Part shown: piece by piece, positions 16,241-25,722 of the stretch
How positions within the stretch are numbered: position 1 is the first letter of the stretch
Layout: the number at the start of each line of letters is the position of its first letter
NCBI GenBank assembly: GCA_003240735.1
Contig: QFNE01000011.1
Coordinates: forward strand, 12,684-76,683
Reading direction: 5' to 3'
DNA: 64,000 nucleotides
Source: Paracoccus denitrificans
GTDB taxonomy: Bacteria > Pseudomonadota > Alphaproteobacteria > Rhodobacterales > Rhodobacteraceae
The notes under the pieces: model-generated
What the model saw: the letters and a program-made list of their open reading frames with translations, nothing else
The model's database searches: none
What the model was told of the DNA's origin: nothing
Position numbers and translations under genes: made by a program

Positions 16241-18898
16241 ATGCCCAGTTTGAACGACATCCGCTCGACCTATCTCGATTACTTCGAACGCAACGGTCAC
16301 CGTCGCGTCGAAAGTTCGCCTCTGGTCCCCCGAAATGACCCGACGCTGATGTTTGCCAACTCGGGCATGGTGCAGTTCAAGAACCTGTTCACAGGGGTCG
16401 AGCATCGTGATTACAGCCGCGCCACGACCGCGCAGAAATGCGTGCGGGCCGGTGGTAAGCACAACGATCTGGACAATGTGGGCTATACCGCACGCCACCA
16501 CACGTTCTTTGAAATGCTGGGCAACTTCAGCTTTGGTGACTACTTCAAGGAAGAGGCGATCCCTTACGCGTGGGAATTGCTGACCAAGGAATTCGGCCTG
16601 GCCAAGGACAAGCTGTTGGTCACGGTGTACCACACCGATGACGAGGCTGCGCAGATCTGGAAAAAGGTCGCGGGTCTGTCCGACGACCGGATCATCCGCA
16701 TCGCGACCAACGACAACTTCTGGCAGATGGGGCCGACGGGTCCCTGTGGCCCCTGCACCGAAATCTTCTATGACCACGGCGACCACATCTGGGGTGGTCC
16801 GCCCGGCTCGCCCGACGAAGACGGCGATCGGTTCATCGAAATCTGGAACCTCGTCTTCATGCAGTTCGAGCAGTTCGAGGATGGCTCGATGAAGCCGCTG
16901 CCGAACCCTTCGATCGATACCGGCATGGGTCTGGAACGCATCGGCGCGCTGCTGCAGGGCAAGCACGACAACTATGACACCGACCTGATGCGCGCGCTGA
17001 TCGAGGCGTCGGCCCATGCGACCAGCAGCGACCCGGACGGTCCGGGCAAGATCCACCACCGGGTCATCGCCGACCACCTGCGGTCCACCAGTTTTCTGAT
17101 CGCGGACGGCGTGATGCCGTCGAACGAAGGCCGCGGATACGTTCTGCGTCGCATCATGCGGCGCGCGATGCGGCATGCGCACATGCTGGGCGTGCAGGAC
17201 CCCGTGATGTACAAGCTCGTCCCCGCGCTGGTGCGCGAGATGGGCGCCGCATACCCCGAGCTTGGCCGCGCACAACCGATGATCGAAGAGACGCTGAAGG
17301 GCGAAGAGACGCGTTTCCGCACGACATTGGACCGTGGTCTGCGTCTGCTATCGGACGAACTGGGCCGCCTGCCCGAAGGCGCTGATCTTCCGGGCGCCAC
17401 GGCGTTCAAGCTTTACGACACCTATGGCTTTCCGCTGGACTTGACGCAGGATGCCCTGCGCGAACAGGGCCGCGCGGTCGAAGTCGCGGGCTTTGATGAA
17501 GCCATGTCCGAACAGAAGGCCAAGGCGCGTGCCGCCTGGTCCGGTTCGGGTGAGACGAAGGACGCCGCGATCTGGTTTGATCTGGCCGAACGCCACGGCG
17601 CAACCGAGTTTCTGGGCTATGACGCTGATCAGGCCGAAGGCGCGGTCTTGGCACTGGTCATCGACGGGGCCGAAGTCGAAACGGCGGCCGAAGGCGCGAA
17701 GGTTCAGATCGTCGTCAACCAATCGCCTTTCTATGCCGAAAGCGGCGGACAGGTCGGTGATACGGGCCTGATCCGGACCGAAACCGGGGCGGCGCAGGTC
17801 GTCGATACCCGCAGGTCCGGCGGTCTGTTCATCCACGTGGCCGAGGTCACCAAGGGTCAGATCACGCGCGGTCAGGGCGCGACGCTGGACGTCGATGCCG
17901 GCCGGCGGGGCGCGATCAAGGCCAACCACTCGGCCACGCATCTTTTGAACGAAGCGCTGCGTGCAGCACTGGGCGAACACGTGGCCCAGAAGGGCAGCCT
18001 GAACGCGTCCGACCGGCTGCGGTTCGACTTCAGCCACGGTAAGGCGCTGTCCCCCGACGAACTGGCCGCGGTCGAGGCCGAGGTGAACGCGATCATCCGG
18101 CAGAACACGCCGGTCGAGACGCGCGTGATGACGCCCGACGACGCACGCGACATGGGCGCGCAGGCGCTGTTTGGCGAAAAATACGGCGACGAGGTCCGCG
18201 TGGTGTCGATGGGACGCCGGGCCGGTTCGCAAAAGGGCGCGAACAAGGAAACCTACTCGTTGGAGCTTTGTGGCGGCACGCATGTGAAGCGCACGGGCGA
18301 TATCGGCGCGTTCGTCCTTCTGGGCGACAGCGCGTCATCCGCGGGCGTCCGTCGGATCGAGGCGCTGACGGGTCAGGCTGCACTGGATCATCTGCGCACC
18401 TCTGACGCGCAGTTGAGCGAGATTTCGGGTCTGCTGAAGGCGCAGGCGGGCGATGTCGTGGGCCGCGTCAAGGCGCTGTCGGACGAACGCAAGGCGCTGG
18501 CCAACGAGGTCGCGCAACTGAAACGCCAGCTCGCCATGGGTAGCAGCGACGGTGCGCAGGCCAAGGATGTCGCCGGGGTCCAGTTGATCGCCACGACGGT
18601 GTCAGGCGTGTCGGGCAAGGAACTTGGGCCGCTGGCGGATCAGATGCGCCAGCAGCTGGGGTCGGGTGCCGTGCTTGTCATGGCCGAAGACAGCGGCAAG
18701 GCGACAGTCGCGGCGACAGTGTCGTCGGATCTGACCGACCGCGTCACCGCCGTGGCGCTGGTCCAGGCCGCGGTCGCGGCGCTTGGCGGCAAGGGCGGCG
18801 GTGGACGCCCCGACCGTGCCCAGGGCGGCGCGCCGAGCCTTGAGGCGTCGGATGCCGCCATCGCCGCGGTCGAAGCCCTGATCGGTGCCACCGCATGA
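16241..18898 (+). CDS. alaS: Alanine--tRNA ligase
   Basis: 885-residue class II synthetase. The N-terminal MPSLNDIRSTYLDYF start, the PLVPRNDPTLMFANSGM stretch (motif 2 region), the editing domain with HSATHLLN and the downstream Cys-His zinc site CGGTHV, and the C-terminal oligomerisation (C-Ala) part are present. The track opens two codons earlier with TTG; the ATG at 16241 matches the conserved N-terminus and is used. Glycine-rich GGKGGGGRPD near the end is also conserved in the family. It overlaps the DUF1330 gene by ATGA. Confidence 0.98.
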   Translation: MPSLNDIRSTYLDYFERNGHRRVESSPLVPRNDPTLMFANSGMVQFKNLFTGVEHRDYSRATTAQKCVRAGGKHNDLDNVGYTARHHTFFEMLGNFSFGDYFKEEAIPYAWELLTKEFGLAKDKLLVTVYHTDDEAAQIWKKVAGLSDDRIIRIATNDNFWQMGPTGPCGPCTEIFYDHGDHIWGGPPGSPDEDGDRFIEIWNLVFMQFEQFEDGSMKPLPNPSIDTGMGLERIGALLQGKHDNYDTDLMRALIEASAHATSSDPDGPGKIHHRVIADHLRSTSFLIADGVMPSNEGRGYVLRRIMRRAMRHAHMLGVQDPVMYKLVPALVREMGAAYPELGRAQPMIEETLKGEETRFRTTLDRGLRLLSDELGRLPEGADLPGATAFKLYDTYGFPLDLTQDALREQGRAVEVAGFDEAMSEQKAKARAAWSGSGETKDAAIWFDLAERHGATEFLGYDADQAEGAVLALVIDGAEVETAAEGAKVQIVVNQSPFYAESGGQVGDTGLIRTETGAAQVVDTRRSGGLFIHVAEVTKGQITRGQGATLDVDAGRRGAIKANHSATHLLNEALRAALGEHVAQKGSLNASDRLRFDFSHGKALSPDELAAVEAEVNAIIRQNTPVETRVMTPDDARDMGAQALFGEKYGDEVRVVSMGRRAGSQKGANKETYSLELCGGTHVKRTGDIGAFVLLGDSASSAGVRRIEALTGQAALDHLRTSDAQLSEISGLLKAQAGDVVGRVKALSDERKALANEVAQLKRQLAMGSSDGAQAKDVAGVQLIATTVSGVSGKELGPLADQMRQQLGSGAVLVMAEDSGKATVAATVSSDLTDRVTAVALVQAAVAALGGKGGGGRPDRAQGGAPSLEASDAAIAAVEALIGATA

Positions 18899-19185
18899 GC
18901 GCGCTTTGGATCGCCCACGTGACCGTGACCGACCCGGACGCTTATGGGAAATACGCCCGTTTGGCGACCGAGGCGATTGCCGCGCATGGCGGGGTCTTTC
19001 TCGCCCGCGGCTCTCGCTACGTGCAGCTGGAAGGCAAGGACCGGGCGCGCAATGTCGTCGCGCGGTTCGCGTCTGTCGATGAAGCGGTGGCGTGTTATCG
19101 GTCAGATGCCTATCAGGCGGCGCTGTCTCATGCCAAAAATGCAGCAGAACGCGATCTTGTGATCGTGGAAGAGAACCCGGTCTAG
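18895..19185 (+). CDS. DUF1330 domain protein
   Basis: 96-residue protein of the DUF1330 family (dimeric alpha-beta barrel, ferredoxin-like fold). The patterns WIAHVTVTDPDAYGKYA at the N-terminus, GGVFLARG in the centre and VACYRSDAYQAAL are typical. The start overlaps the alaS stop (ATGA), so it is translated with alaS. No enzymatic activity is established for the family; no catalytic residue can be named. Confidence 0.88.
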   Translation: MSALWIAHVTVTDPDAYGKYARLATEAIAAHGGVFLARGSRYVQLEGKDRARNVVARFASVDEAVACYRSDAYQAALSHAKNAAERDLVIVEENPV

Positions 19186-19248
19186 GTCTTTTTGCACCAT
19201 TCGCGCAGACTGGGTGGTAAGAAGCAAAAAACAAAAAGGGGCAGGGGC

Positions 19249-20049
19249 ATGTGCCGTTGGGCAGCCTATACCGGCAGTCCTATTTATCTTGAGGACATCG
19301 TCAGCCGGCCAGCACATTCGCTGGTCCAGCAAAGCCACTGCGCGACGCGCTGCCACACGCCTGTCAACGCGGACGGCTTCGGGTTGGTGTGGTACGGTGA
19401 CCGGGATGAGCCGGGGCTTTATCGCGACGTCCTGCCGGCGTGGTCAGACCCCAATCTCCGCAGCCTGACCGCCACGGTGAAATCGTCGTTGTTCATGGCC
19501 CATGTCCGCGCCTCCACTGGGACGGCGACCAGTCGCAACAACTGCCATCCTTTCGCCGTTGGTCGTTGGTCGTTCATGCATAACGGCCAGTTCGGCGGCT
19601 ATGACGGCTGGCGGCGCGCGGCCGAAGTGCTGATCCCAGACGACCTTTATGCCCACCGCAAAGGGGCGACCGACAGCGAGGCGTTCTTTCTGGCCGCACT
19701 CGGTGACGGGCTGGACCGCGATCCGATCGGGGCGATGGCACGCACCGCCGCGCGGTTCGAGGCGCTGGCCCGTGAGCGCAGCAAATCGGACGCTGCTCAT
19801 ATCCGTCTGACGGCGGCGTTCTCGGATGGGCAGCGGCTTTATGCGGTCCGCTATGCCAGCGACGATTTCGCCCCGACGCTGTTTCACCGCTGGTCCGACA
19901 GCCGGATGGGCCGCGCCGTCGTGTCCGAGCCGCTGGAGGCCGAAGAGGATGGCTGGCTGGAGGTTCCGCCCGGCTCGTTCTGCGTCTTCGAAGGGGCGAA
20001 CCTCACCATAACGCCCTTCTGTCCGCAGGCGATCCGCGCGGCCGCTTGA
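19249..20049 (+). CDS. Class II glutamine amidotransferase (YafJ type)
   Basis: 266-residue N-terminal-nucleophile amidotransferase. Translation starts at MCRW, leaving Cys2 as the catalytic nucleophile after Met removal. Other family residues: NADGFGLVWY (about 44-53), HVRASTGTATSRNNCHPF (about 85-102, the glutamine-binding region) and FMHNGQFGG (about 109-117). It is a stand-alone glutaminase domain like YafJ or EgtC, without a synthetase domain. The amide acceptor cannot be named; no ergothioneine genes are nearby. Start chosen from the required Cys2; GGGGCAGGGG precedes it. Confidence 0.9.
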   Translation: MCRWAAYTGSPIYLEDIVSRPAHSLVQQSHCATRCHTPVNADGFGLVWYGDRDEPGLYRDVLPAWSDPNLRSLTATVKSSLFMAHVRASTGTATSRNNCHPFAVGRWSFMHNGQFGGYDGWRRAAEVLIPDDLYAHRKGATDSEAFFLAALGDGLDRDPIGAMARTAARFEALARERSKSDAAHIRLTAAFSDGQRLYAVRYASDDFAPTLFHRWSDSRMGRAVVSEPLEAEEDGWLEVPPGSFCVFEGANLTITPFCPQAIRAAA

Positions 20050-20112
20050 CGTCCGCGCCTTGCTTGGCCGGTCCCGGCGTGGCAGCTAGGGCCCGCAAGA
20101 AGGATGACGGTG

Positions 20113-21363
20113 ATGAGCGATTTTGCCAGTGACGACGATACGGATGGCGGGCTTTATGACCGCAACGCGGCGGGTGACTTGCCCGTGGTGCGTCTGCGCC
20201 CCAAGGCCAATGCACGCGCGATCCGGCACGGTTTTCCGTGGGTCTACGCCGACGAGCTGGTCACTGATCGCCGCACCAAGAGCCTGACCCCCGGCAGCTT
20301 TGCCGTGCTGGAGGACGCCGAGCGTCGCCCCATGGCGCTGGTGACAGTCAACGGGGCATCGAAGATCATCGCGCGGGTGATGGATGCCGACCCAGAGGTG
20401 CGGATCACGCGCGATTGGCTGGCAGTGCGTTTGTCGCGCGCGCTGGATCTGCGGGAACGTCTGTTCGACGCGCCGTTCTATCGCCTGATCCACGCCGAGG
20501 CGGACGGTCTGCCCGGCACCATCATCGACCGCTTCGGTGACGCGGCGGTCATTCAGCCGAACGCCGCCTGGGCCGATGCCATGATCGACGATCTGGCCGC
20601 CGCCCTGCGCGATGTGACCGGCGTCAGCACGGTCATCCTGAACGCGTCCGGCCGCGCCCGCAGTCTGGAAGGGTTGGACGACACCTCGCGGGTCCTGTCG
20701 GGTGCGCTGGATGGGCCGATCGAGGTTCCAATGAACGGCGCGAACTATCTGGCCGATCTGGCGGGTGGGCAGAAAACCGGGCTGTTCTATGACCAACGCC
20801 CGAACCAGGCATTTGCGCAGCGGCTGGTGCGCGGGTCCGATGTGCTGGACGTCTTTTCCCATGTCGGGGGTTTTGGTCTGGCCGCGCTGGCGGGTGGCGC
20901 GACCTACGCAACCTGCGTTGATGCATCGGCCGCCGCGCTGACATTGGCCGAAGGCGGCGCCGCGGCGATGGGGGCTGCCGACCGTCTGGACGTCCGGCAG
21001 GGCGATGCGTTCGCCGTGATGGAGGCGTTGGCCACTGAGGGGCGTCAATTCGACACCGTGATCTGTGACCCGCCGGCGTTCGCGCCGTCCCGTCAGGCGT
21101 TGGAGGCTGGCCTGCGCGCCTATGAACGCGTTGCGCGGCTGGCGGCACCGCTGGTCCGGCCGGGCGGGTATCTGGGTCTGTGTTCCTGCAGCCATGCCGT
21201 CGACCTGACGGCGTTTCGCAATGCCAGTGCGCGCGGGATCGGTCGGGGCGGTCGCCGGATGCAGTTGATCCACACCGGGCAGGCGGGGCCTGACCACCCG
21301 ACCCTGCCGCAGCTGTCGGAAAGCGGCTATCTGAAGGCGCTGTTCTTTCGTCTGGACGGCTGA
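20113..21363 (+). CDS. Class I SAM-dependent 23S rRNA methyltransferase (RlmI type)
   Basis: About 416-residue protein with an N-terminal PUA domain (RHGFPWVYADEL region), a central EEHEE-like domain and a Rossmann methyltransferase with VLDVFSHVGGFGLAALAGG (motif I), followed by DPPAFAPS (motif IV) and the C-terminal CSCSHAVD region. These match RlmI, which methylates C5 of C1962. Two ATGs are nine bases apart; AAGAAGGA lies about eight bases before the second (20113), so I use it. It overlaps the PIN gene by one base. Confidence 0.9.
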   Translation: MSDFASDDDTDGGLYDRNAAGDLPVVRLRPKANARAIRHGFPWVYADELVTDRRTKSLTPGSFAVLEDAERRPMALVTVNGASKIIARVMDADPEVRITRDWLAVRLSRALDLRERLFDAPFYRLIHAEADGLPGTIIDRFGDAAVIQPNAAWADAMIDDLAAALRDVTGVSTVILNASGRARSLEGLDDTSRVLSGALDGPIEVPMNGANYLADLAGGQKTGLFYDQRPNQAFAQRLVRGSDVLDVFSHVGGFGLAALAGGATYATCVDASAAALTLAEGGAAAMGAADRLDVRQGDAFAVMEALATEGRQFDTVICDPPAFAPSRQALEAGLRAYERVARLAAPLVRPGGYLGLCSCSHAVDLTAFRNASARGIGRGGRRMQLIHTGQAGPDHPTLPQLSESGYLKALFFRLDG

Positions 21364-21953
21364 TGAAGGCGGTTCTGGACGCCTGCGTCCTGTTTCCGAC
21401 CGTGCTGCGGGAAATCCTGATCGGAGCGGCGCAGCGGCAGTTATACGTGCCGGTCTGGTCGGACCGCATCACCGCCGAATGGGCCCGAGCGGCCGCGCGT
21501 CTGGGCGCGGTTCAGGGTGAAATTGCCGACGCAGAAATTGCGATGCTGGCGCTGGACTGGCCGCACGCCAGCGTGGCGTCCGACGGCACGGCGGCCACGG
21601 GCGTCGATTGGCCCGATCCCGCCGACCGCCATGTGGCCGAAGCTGCGTTGGCCGCCGGTGCCAGTGTCATCGTCACGGCAAACCTGCGCGACTTTCCGCG
21701 ACGCAGTCTGGCGGCACTTGGCCTGACAGCGGTTCATCCGGATGCGTTTCTGACCGATCTGTTTCACGAAAACCCGGACGATCTTACCGCCATCGCCGTG
21801 CAGGTTCACCGCAAGGCTACGACGCTTGGCAGCGATATCGAGTTTCGTGCGTTGATGTCGCGTGCAAGGTTGCCACGGCTGTCCAAGGCGATCTTGCGTC
21901 ACCACCCCGCGCTTGCCGCTAGCGCTAACAAGAGTTATCCGTCAGGTAATTAA
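21363..21953 (+). CDS. PIN-domain protein (RSP_2648 type)
   Basis: 196-residue PIN-like nuclease domain. The acidic metal-site residues are visible: MKAVLDACVLFP (Asp6), the DPADRHVAEAAL segment (Asp/Glu around 85-95) and VTANLRDFP (Asp at about 112). This is the stand-alone family named after Rhodobacter sphaeroides RSP_2648. The start overlaps the stop of the methyltransferase gene (TGATG), and no antitoxin-size gene is next to it, so a role as a housekeeping RNase seems likelier than a VapC toxin. That distinction is inferred. Confidence 0.82.
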   Translation: MKAVLDACVLFPTVLREILIGAAQRQLYVPVWSDRITAEWARAAARLGAVQGEIADAEIAMLALDWPHASVASDGTAATGVDWPDPADRHVAEAALAAGASVIVTANLRDFPRRSLAALGLTAVHPDAFLTDLFHENPDDLTAIAVQVHRKATTLGSDIEFRALMSRARLPRLSKAILRHHPALAASANKSYPSGN

Positions 21954-21966
21954 CGCAGGAACGGTC

Positions 21967-23418
21967 ATGGTTTCTCGAGTCATTCCGGTCGACGATTTCG
22001 ATCTGGTCATCTTTGGCGCCACCGGCGATCTGGCGCGGCGCAAGATTCTTCCGGGTCTGTTTCGCCGCTTTATCGCGGGACAGATGCCGCCCACGGCGCG
22101 GATCGTCGGCGCCGCGCGCAGTGATCTGGATAACGCGGCCTTTCGGGCCGAAGTCGCGGCGGCGATCACCGAATTCGACAAGCCCCGCGCTTCAGCCCCG
22201 GAGCTGCCGGCGTTTCTCGAACAGCTTCACTACGTCAAGGTGGACGCTACCGGGACCGAAGGATGGGAGCGGCTGGCGCAGGTGCTGCGGCCTGATGTTG
22301 TCCGTGCGGTCTATTTCTCGGTTGCGCCGTCGCTGTTTGGCGACCTGGCAGAGCGGCTGGCGCAGTACGGCATCGCAGATGATCATACCCGGATCGTCGT
22401 TGAAAAACCGTTCGGCAAGGATCTCGCCTCGGCCAAGGCGCTGAACGCGACGCTGGCGCGGCATTACGCGGAAGGGCAGATCTATCGCATTGACCATTAT
22501 CTGGGCAAGGAAACCGTCCAGAACCTGATGGCCGTCCGTTTCGCCAATATCCTGTTCGAGCCACTTTGGAATGCGCAGTACGTCGATCATGTCCAGATCA
22601 CCGTGTCCGAAATGGTGGGTGTGGGCGGGCGTGGCGCCTATTACGACAAGTCCGGTGCACTGCGCGACATGGTGCAGAACCACATGATGCAGCTGTTGTG
22701 TCTGACCGCGATGGAGCCGCCCTATCACTTCGACCCCGACGCCGTGCGGGATGAAAAGCTGAAGGTCATTCGCGCGTTGGAGCCGGTCTCGGCCGAGGAG
22801 ATCGTGCGCGGTCAGTATCAGGCGGATGAGGATACCGAAGGGTATCTGACCGACGTCGAGGACGCGACCTCTCGCACCGAAAGCTTTGTTGCGATGAAGG
22901 TGAAGATTTCGAACTGGCGCTGGCAGGGGACGCCGTTCTATCTGCGCACTGGCAAGCGCCTGCGTGCGCGGGTCAGCGAAATCGCGGTCGTCTTCAAGGA
23001 ACCGCCGCATTCGATCTTTGACGACACCGACGACCCCCGCGCCAACGAGCTGGTCATCCGGCTTCAGCCCGATGAGGGGATGGACCTGAAGGTGATGATC
23101 AAGGAACCTGGTCCGGGCGGCATGCGCCTGATCCAGGTGCCACTGGACATGAGCTTTGCTGACGCGCTTGGCCCCGAGGGGGCCGACCTTCCGGACGCCT
23201 ATGAGCGGCTGATCATGGACGTCATCCGCGGCAACCAGACCCTGTTCATGCGCGGCGATGAAGTCGAGGCCGCGTGGAGCTGGGCCGATCCCATCATTAC
23301 CGCATGGGAAGATGGTAAGGCCAAACCCGAACCCTATGACCCCGGATCCAGCGGCCCGGACGAGGCGTTACGACTGCTGCATCGCGACGGACGCCGCTGG
23401 CGCGACATACGAGGGTAA
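21967..23418 (+). CDS. zwf: Glucose-6-phosphate dehydrogenase
   Basis: 483-residue NADP-linked enzyme that oxidises glucose-6-phosphate to 6-phosphogluconolactone, feeding the Entner-Doudoroff and pentose-phosphate routes. The coenzyme loop VIFGATGDLARRK near the N-terminus and the substrate/active-site motif RIDHYLGKE (about 176-184) are present. The long frame opens at 21862 inside the PIN gene; the ATG at 21967 fits homologues. First gene of zwf-pgl-pgi, with an 7-base gap to pgl. Confidence 0.97.
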   Translation: MVSRVIPVDDFDLVIFGATGDLARRKILPGLFRRFIAGQMPPTARIVGAARSDLDNAAFRAEVAAAITEFDKPRASAPELPAFLEQLHYVKVDATGTEGWERLAQVLRPDVVRAVYFSVAPSLFGDLAERLAQYGIADDHTRIVVEKPFGKDLASAKALNATLARHYAEGQIYRIDHYLGKETVQNLMAVRFANILFEPLWNAQYVDHVQITVSEMVGVGGRGAYYDKSGALRDMVQNHMMQLLCLTAMEPPYHFDPDAVRDEKLKVIRALEPVSAEEIVRGQYQADEDTEGYLTDVEDATSRTESFVAMKVKISNWRWQGTPFYLRTGKRLRARVSEIAVVFKEPPHSIFDDTDDPRANELVIRLQPDEGMDLKVMIKEPGPGGMRLIQVPLDMSFADALGPEGADLPDAYERLIMDVIRGNQTLFMRGDEVEAAWSWADPIITAWEDGKAKPEPYDPGSSGPDEALRLLHRDGRRWRDIRG

Positions 23419-23425
23419 GGGCCAC

Positions 23426-24097
23426 ATGGATTTCGTCGATTATGCCGACCGGGAACTGCTGCTGCTGGAACTGGCGGGGCAGATCTCCAGCCAGTTGCGA
23501 GGAAATCTGCGCGCTGTGGGCAATGCGACCCTGACGCTGCCGGGCGGGTCGACCCCCGCGCCGCTGATCGACGCGCTGTCGGCCGCGCCGTTGGAATGGG
23601 GCCATGTGACCGTATTCCCGGGCGATGAACGGTGCCTGCCGCTTGATCACAACCGATCAAACTATCGCCTGATCCGGCGGCATCTGCTGGAAGGACCGGC
23701 GGCCGCCGCGCAGGTGATTCCGCTGTTCGATCCCGCGGACGACACGTCCCCCGGCGCCGCGGCCGAGGCGGCGGCGCACCGCATCGACCCGCATCTGCCG
23801 ATCACGGTCCTGCTGCTGGGTATGGGCACCGATATGCACACCGCCAGCATGTTCCCGAACGGCGTCGGTCTGGATCAGGCCTTGGCCGGGACGAAAACAG
23901 TCGTCGAGGTCGAGGCACCTGACGGCGAACGTCGCCTGACGCTGACCGCGCCCACGTTGCGCGCGGCGCAGGCCATCCACCTGATGATCTTCGGCCGCGA
24001 CAAGCGCGAGGCGTTCGAGCGTGCGGCGAGCCTTGATGCCGTCCAGGCCCCCATCCGCGCCGTCTGGCCGGAACTGATCGTCCACTGGGCGGAGTAG
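23426..24097 (+). CDS. pgl: 6-phosphogluconolactonase
   Basis: 223-residue enzyme of the glucosamine-6-phosphate isomerase/6-phosphogluconolactonase fold that hydrolyses the lactone made by Zwf. Features: LTLPGGSTPAPL (about 43-54), FPGDERCLPLDH (about 71-82) and LLLGMGTDMHTASMFP (about 129-144). The usual DGHxAS-like motif reads TDMHTAS. The start ATG at 23426 lies eight bases after the zwf stop; the frame opening at 23258 is inside zwf and rejected. Middle gene of the operon. Confidence 0.94.
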   Translation: MDFVDYADRELLLLELAGQISSQLRGNLRAVGNATLTLPGGSTPAPLIDALSAAPLEWGHVTVFPGDERCLPLDHNRSNYRLIRRHLLEGPAAAAQVIPLFDPADDTSPGAAAEAAAHRIDPHLPITVLLLGMGTDMHTASMFPNGVGLDQALAGTKTVVEVEAPDGERRLTLTAPTLRAAQAIHLMIFGRDKREAFERAASLDAVQAPIRAVWPELIVHWAE

Positions 24098-24105
24098 GAG
24101 TGACC

Positions 24106-25722
24106 ATGCCAGCATCGAAAGCCGACTGGGCTGTCCTTGCCGATTATCGCCAAGATCACGCCGACACGCGGATCACCGACCTGTTTGACCAGAACCCTGA
24201 GCGGGCCGAGGTCTTTTCGACGAATGCCTGCGGGTTGGTGCTCGACTGGTCCAAGACCGCCATCGACACGACCGCGCGCGACCTGTTGCTGAACCTCGCA
24301 ACCCCAGTGGTTTCGCGGCGCGAAGCGATGTTTTCAGGGGAACGGATCAACGAGACTGAGGGGCGCGCCGTTCTGCACACCGCCCTGCGTGACCGTGACG
24401 CACAGGTTCTAGTTGACGGCAAGGATGTCATTCCAGATGTCCGCGCGACGCTCGAGCGGTGTTACGACTTCGCCGAGGCGGTGCGCGACGGACGCATCCA
24501 GGGGCAGGGGGGCAGCTATACCGACGTCGTAAACATCGGGATCGGCGGGTCAGACCTAGGCCCCGTGATGGTCGTCAAGGCGCTGGCGCCATGGCATGAC
24601 GGACCGCGCGTGCATTTCGTATCGAACGTCGACGGTGCGGACGTGCATGACACGTTGCTGGGGCTGGATCCGGCGCGGACGCTGGTGATCGTGGCGTCCA
24701 AGACCTTCACCACCATCGAGACGATGACCAACGCCGAAACCGTGCGCAAGTGGATGGCACGGGTCGTGCCTGACCCGGCCAGCCAGTTCGTCGCCGTTTC
24801 GACCGACCTTGAAAAGACCTCGGCCTTCGGGATCGACCCCTCGCGCGTGTTCGGTTTCGAAGACTGGGTCGGCGGGCGTTACTCGGTCTGGGGTCCCATC
24901 GGGCTGTCCGTGATGCTGGCCGTCGGCCGGGCGAAGTTTGACGATTTTCTGGCCGGTGCCGCGGCGATGGACGACCATTTCCGCACGGCAGATCTGGCCG
25001 CGAACATGCCGGTAATGCTGGCGCTGGTCGGCATCTGGCACCACCAGATCTGCGGCTATCCCACGCGGGCAGTGCTGCCATACGACAACCGTCTGGTCCG
25101 GCTACCAGCCTATCTGCAGCAGTTGGAGATGGAATCGAACGGCAAAAGCGTTGCGATGGACGGGACCGATCTGACCCTGCCGTCCGGGCCCGTCGTCTGG
25201 GGTGAGCCGGGGACGAACGGCCAACATGCGTTCTATCAGCTGATCCACCAAGGTACGGACGTCGTTCCGTGCGAATTCATCGTTGCCGCGCGGGGCCACG
25301 AGCCTGAGTTGGCGCATCAGCACAAGCTGCTGATCGCCAATTGTCTCGCGCAAAGTCAGGCGCTGATGGTGGGGCGGTCGCTGGATGAGGCCAGAAAGAT
25401 CGTCGCCGACAAGGGCTTCACCGGCGCAGAGTTGGACCGTCAGGCCCGTCACCGCGTCTTTCCGGGAAACCGTCCGTCCACGACCCTGCTGATTCCGGCG
25501 CTGAATCCCTATACTCTTGGTGCGATCATCGCGCTTTATGAACATCGCGTGTTTGTTGAAGGCGTCATTTTGGGGATCAACAGCTTTGATCAATGGGGCG
25601 TCGAGCTTGGGAAGGAACTGGCAAAGAAGCTGGCCCCGCTTCTGGACGGCGAAACCCCTGACACACCCGAGGACGGGTCGACCCTCCGCCTGATCCAGCT
25701 GATCCGCGCGGATTGGGGCTAG
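24106..25722 (+). CDS. pgi: Glucose-6-phosphate isomerase
   Basis: 538-residue isomerase of glucose-6-phosphate and fructose-6-phosphate. PGI signatures: VNIGIGGSDLGPVMV (about 140-154), DWVGGRYSVWGPIGL (about 251-265) and the C-terminal INSFDQWGVELGKELA. The frame begins with GTG at 24100, but the ATG at 24106 has GGAG at a good distance and is used. Its stop overlaps the end of the convergent hydrolase gene by four bases. In Rhodobacterales the zwf-pgl-pgi set feeds sugars mainly to the Entner-Doudoroff route; edd and eda are not in the window. Confidence 0.97.
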   Translation: MPASKADWAVLADYRQDHADTRITDLFDQNPERAEVFSTNACGLVLDWSKTAIDTTARDLLLNLATPVVSRREAMFSGERINETEGRAVLHTALRDRDAQVLVDGKDVIPDVRATLERCYDFAEAVRDGRIQGQGGSYTDVVNIGIGGSDLGPVMVVKALAPWHDGPRVHFVSNVDGADVHDTLLGLDPARTLVIVASKTFTTIETMTNAETVRKWMARVVPDPASQFVAVSTDLEKTSAFGIDPSRVFGFEDWVGGRYSVWGPIGLSVMLAVGRAKFDDFLAGAAAMDDHFRTADLAANMPVMLALVGIWHHQICGYPTRAVLPYDNRLVRLPAYLQQLEMESNGKSVAMDGTDLTLPSGPVVWGEPGTNGQHAFYQLIHQGTDVVPCEFIVAARGHEPELAHQHKLLIANCLAQSQALMVGRSLDEARKIVADKGFTGAELDRQARHRVFPGNRPSTTLLIPALNPYTLGAIIALYEHRVFVEGVILGINSFDQWGVELGKELAKKLAPLLDGETPDTPEDGSTLRLIQLIRADWG

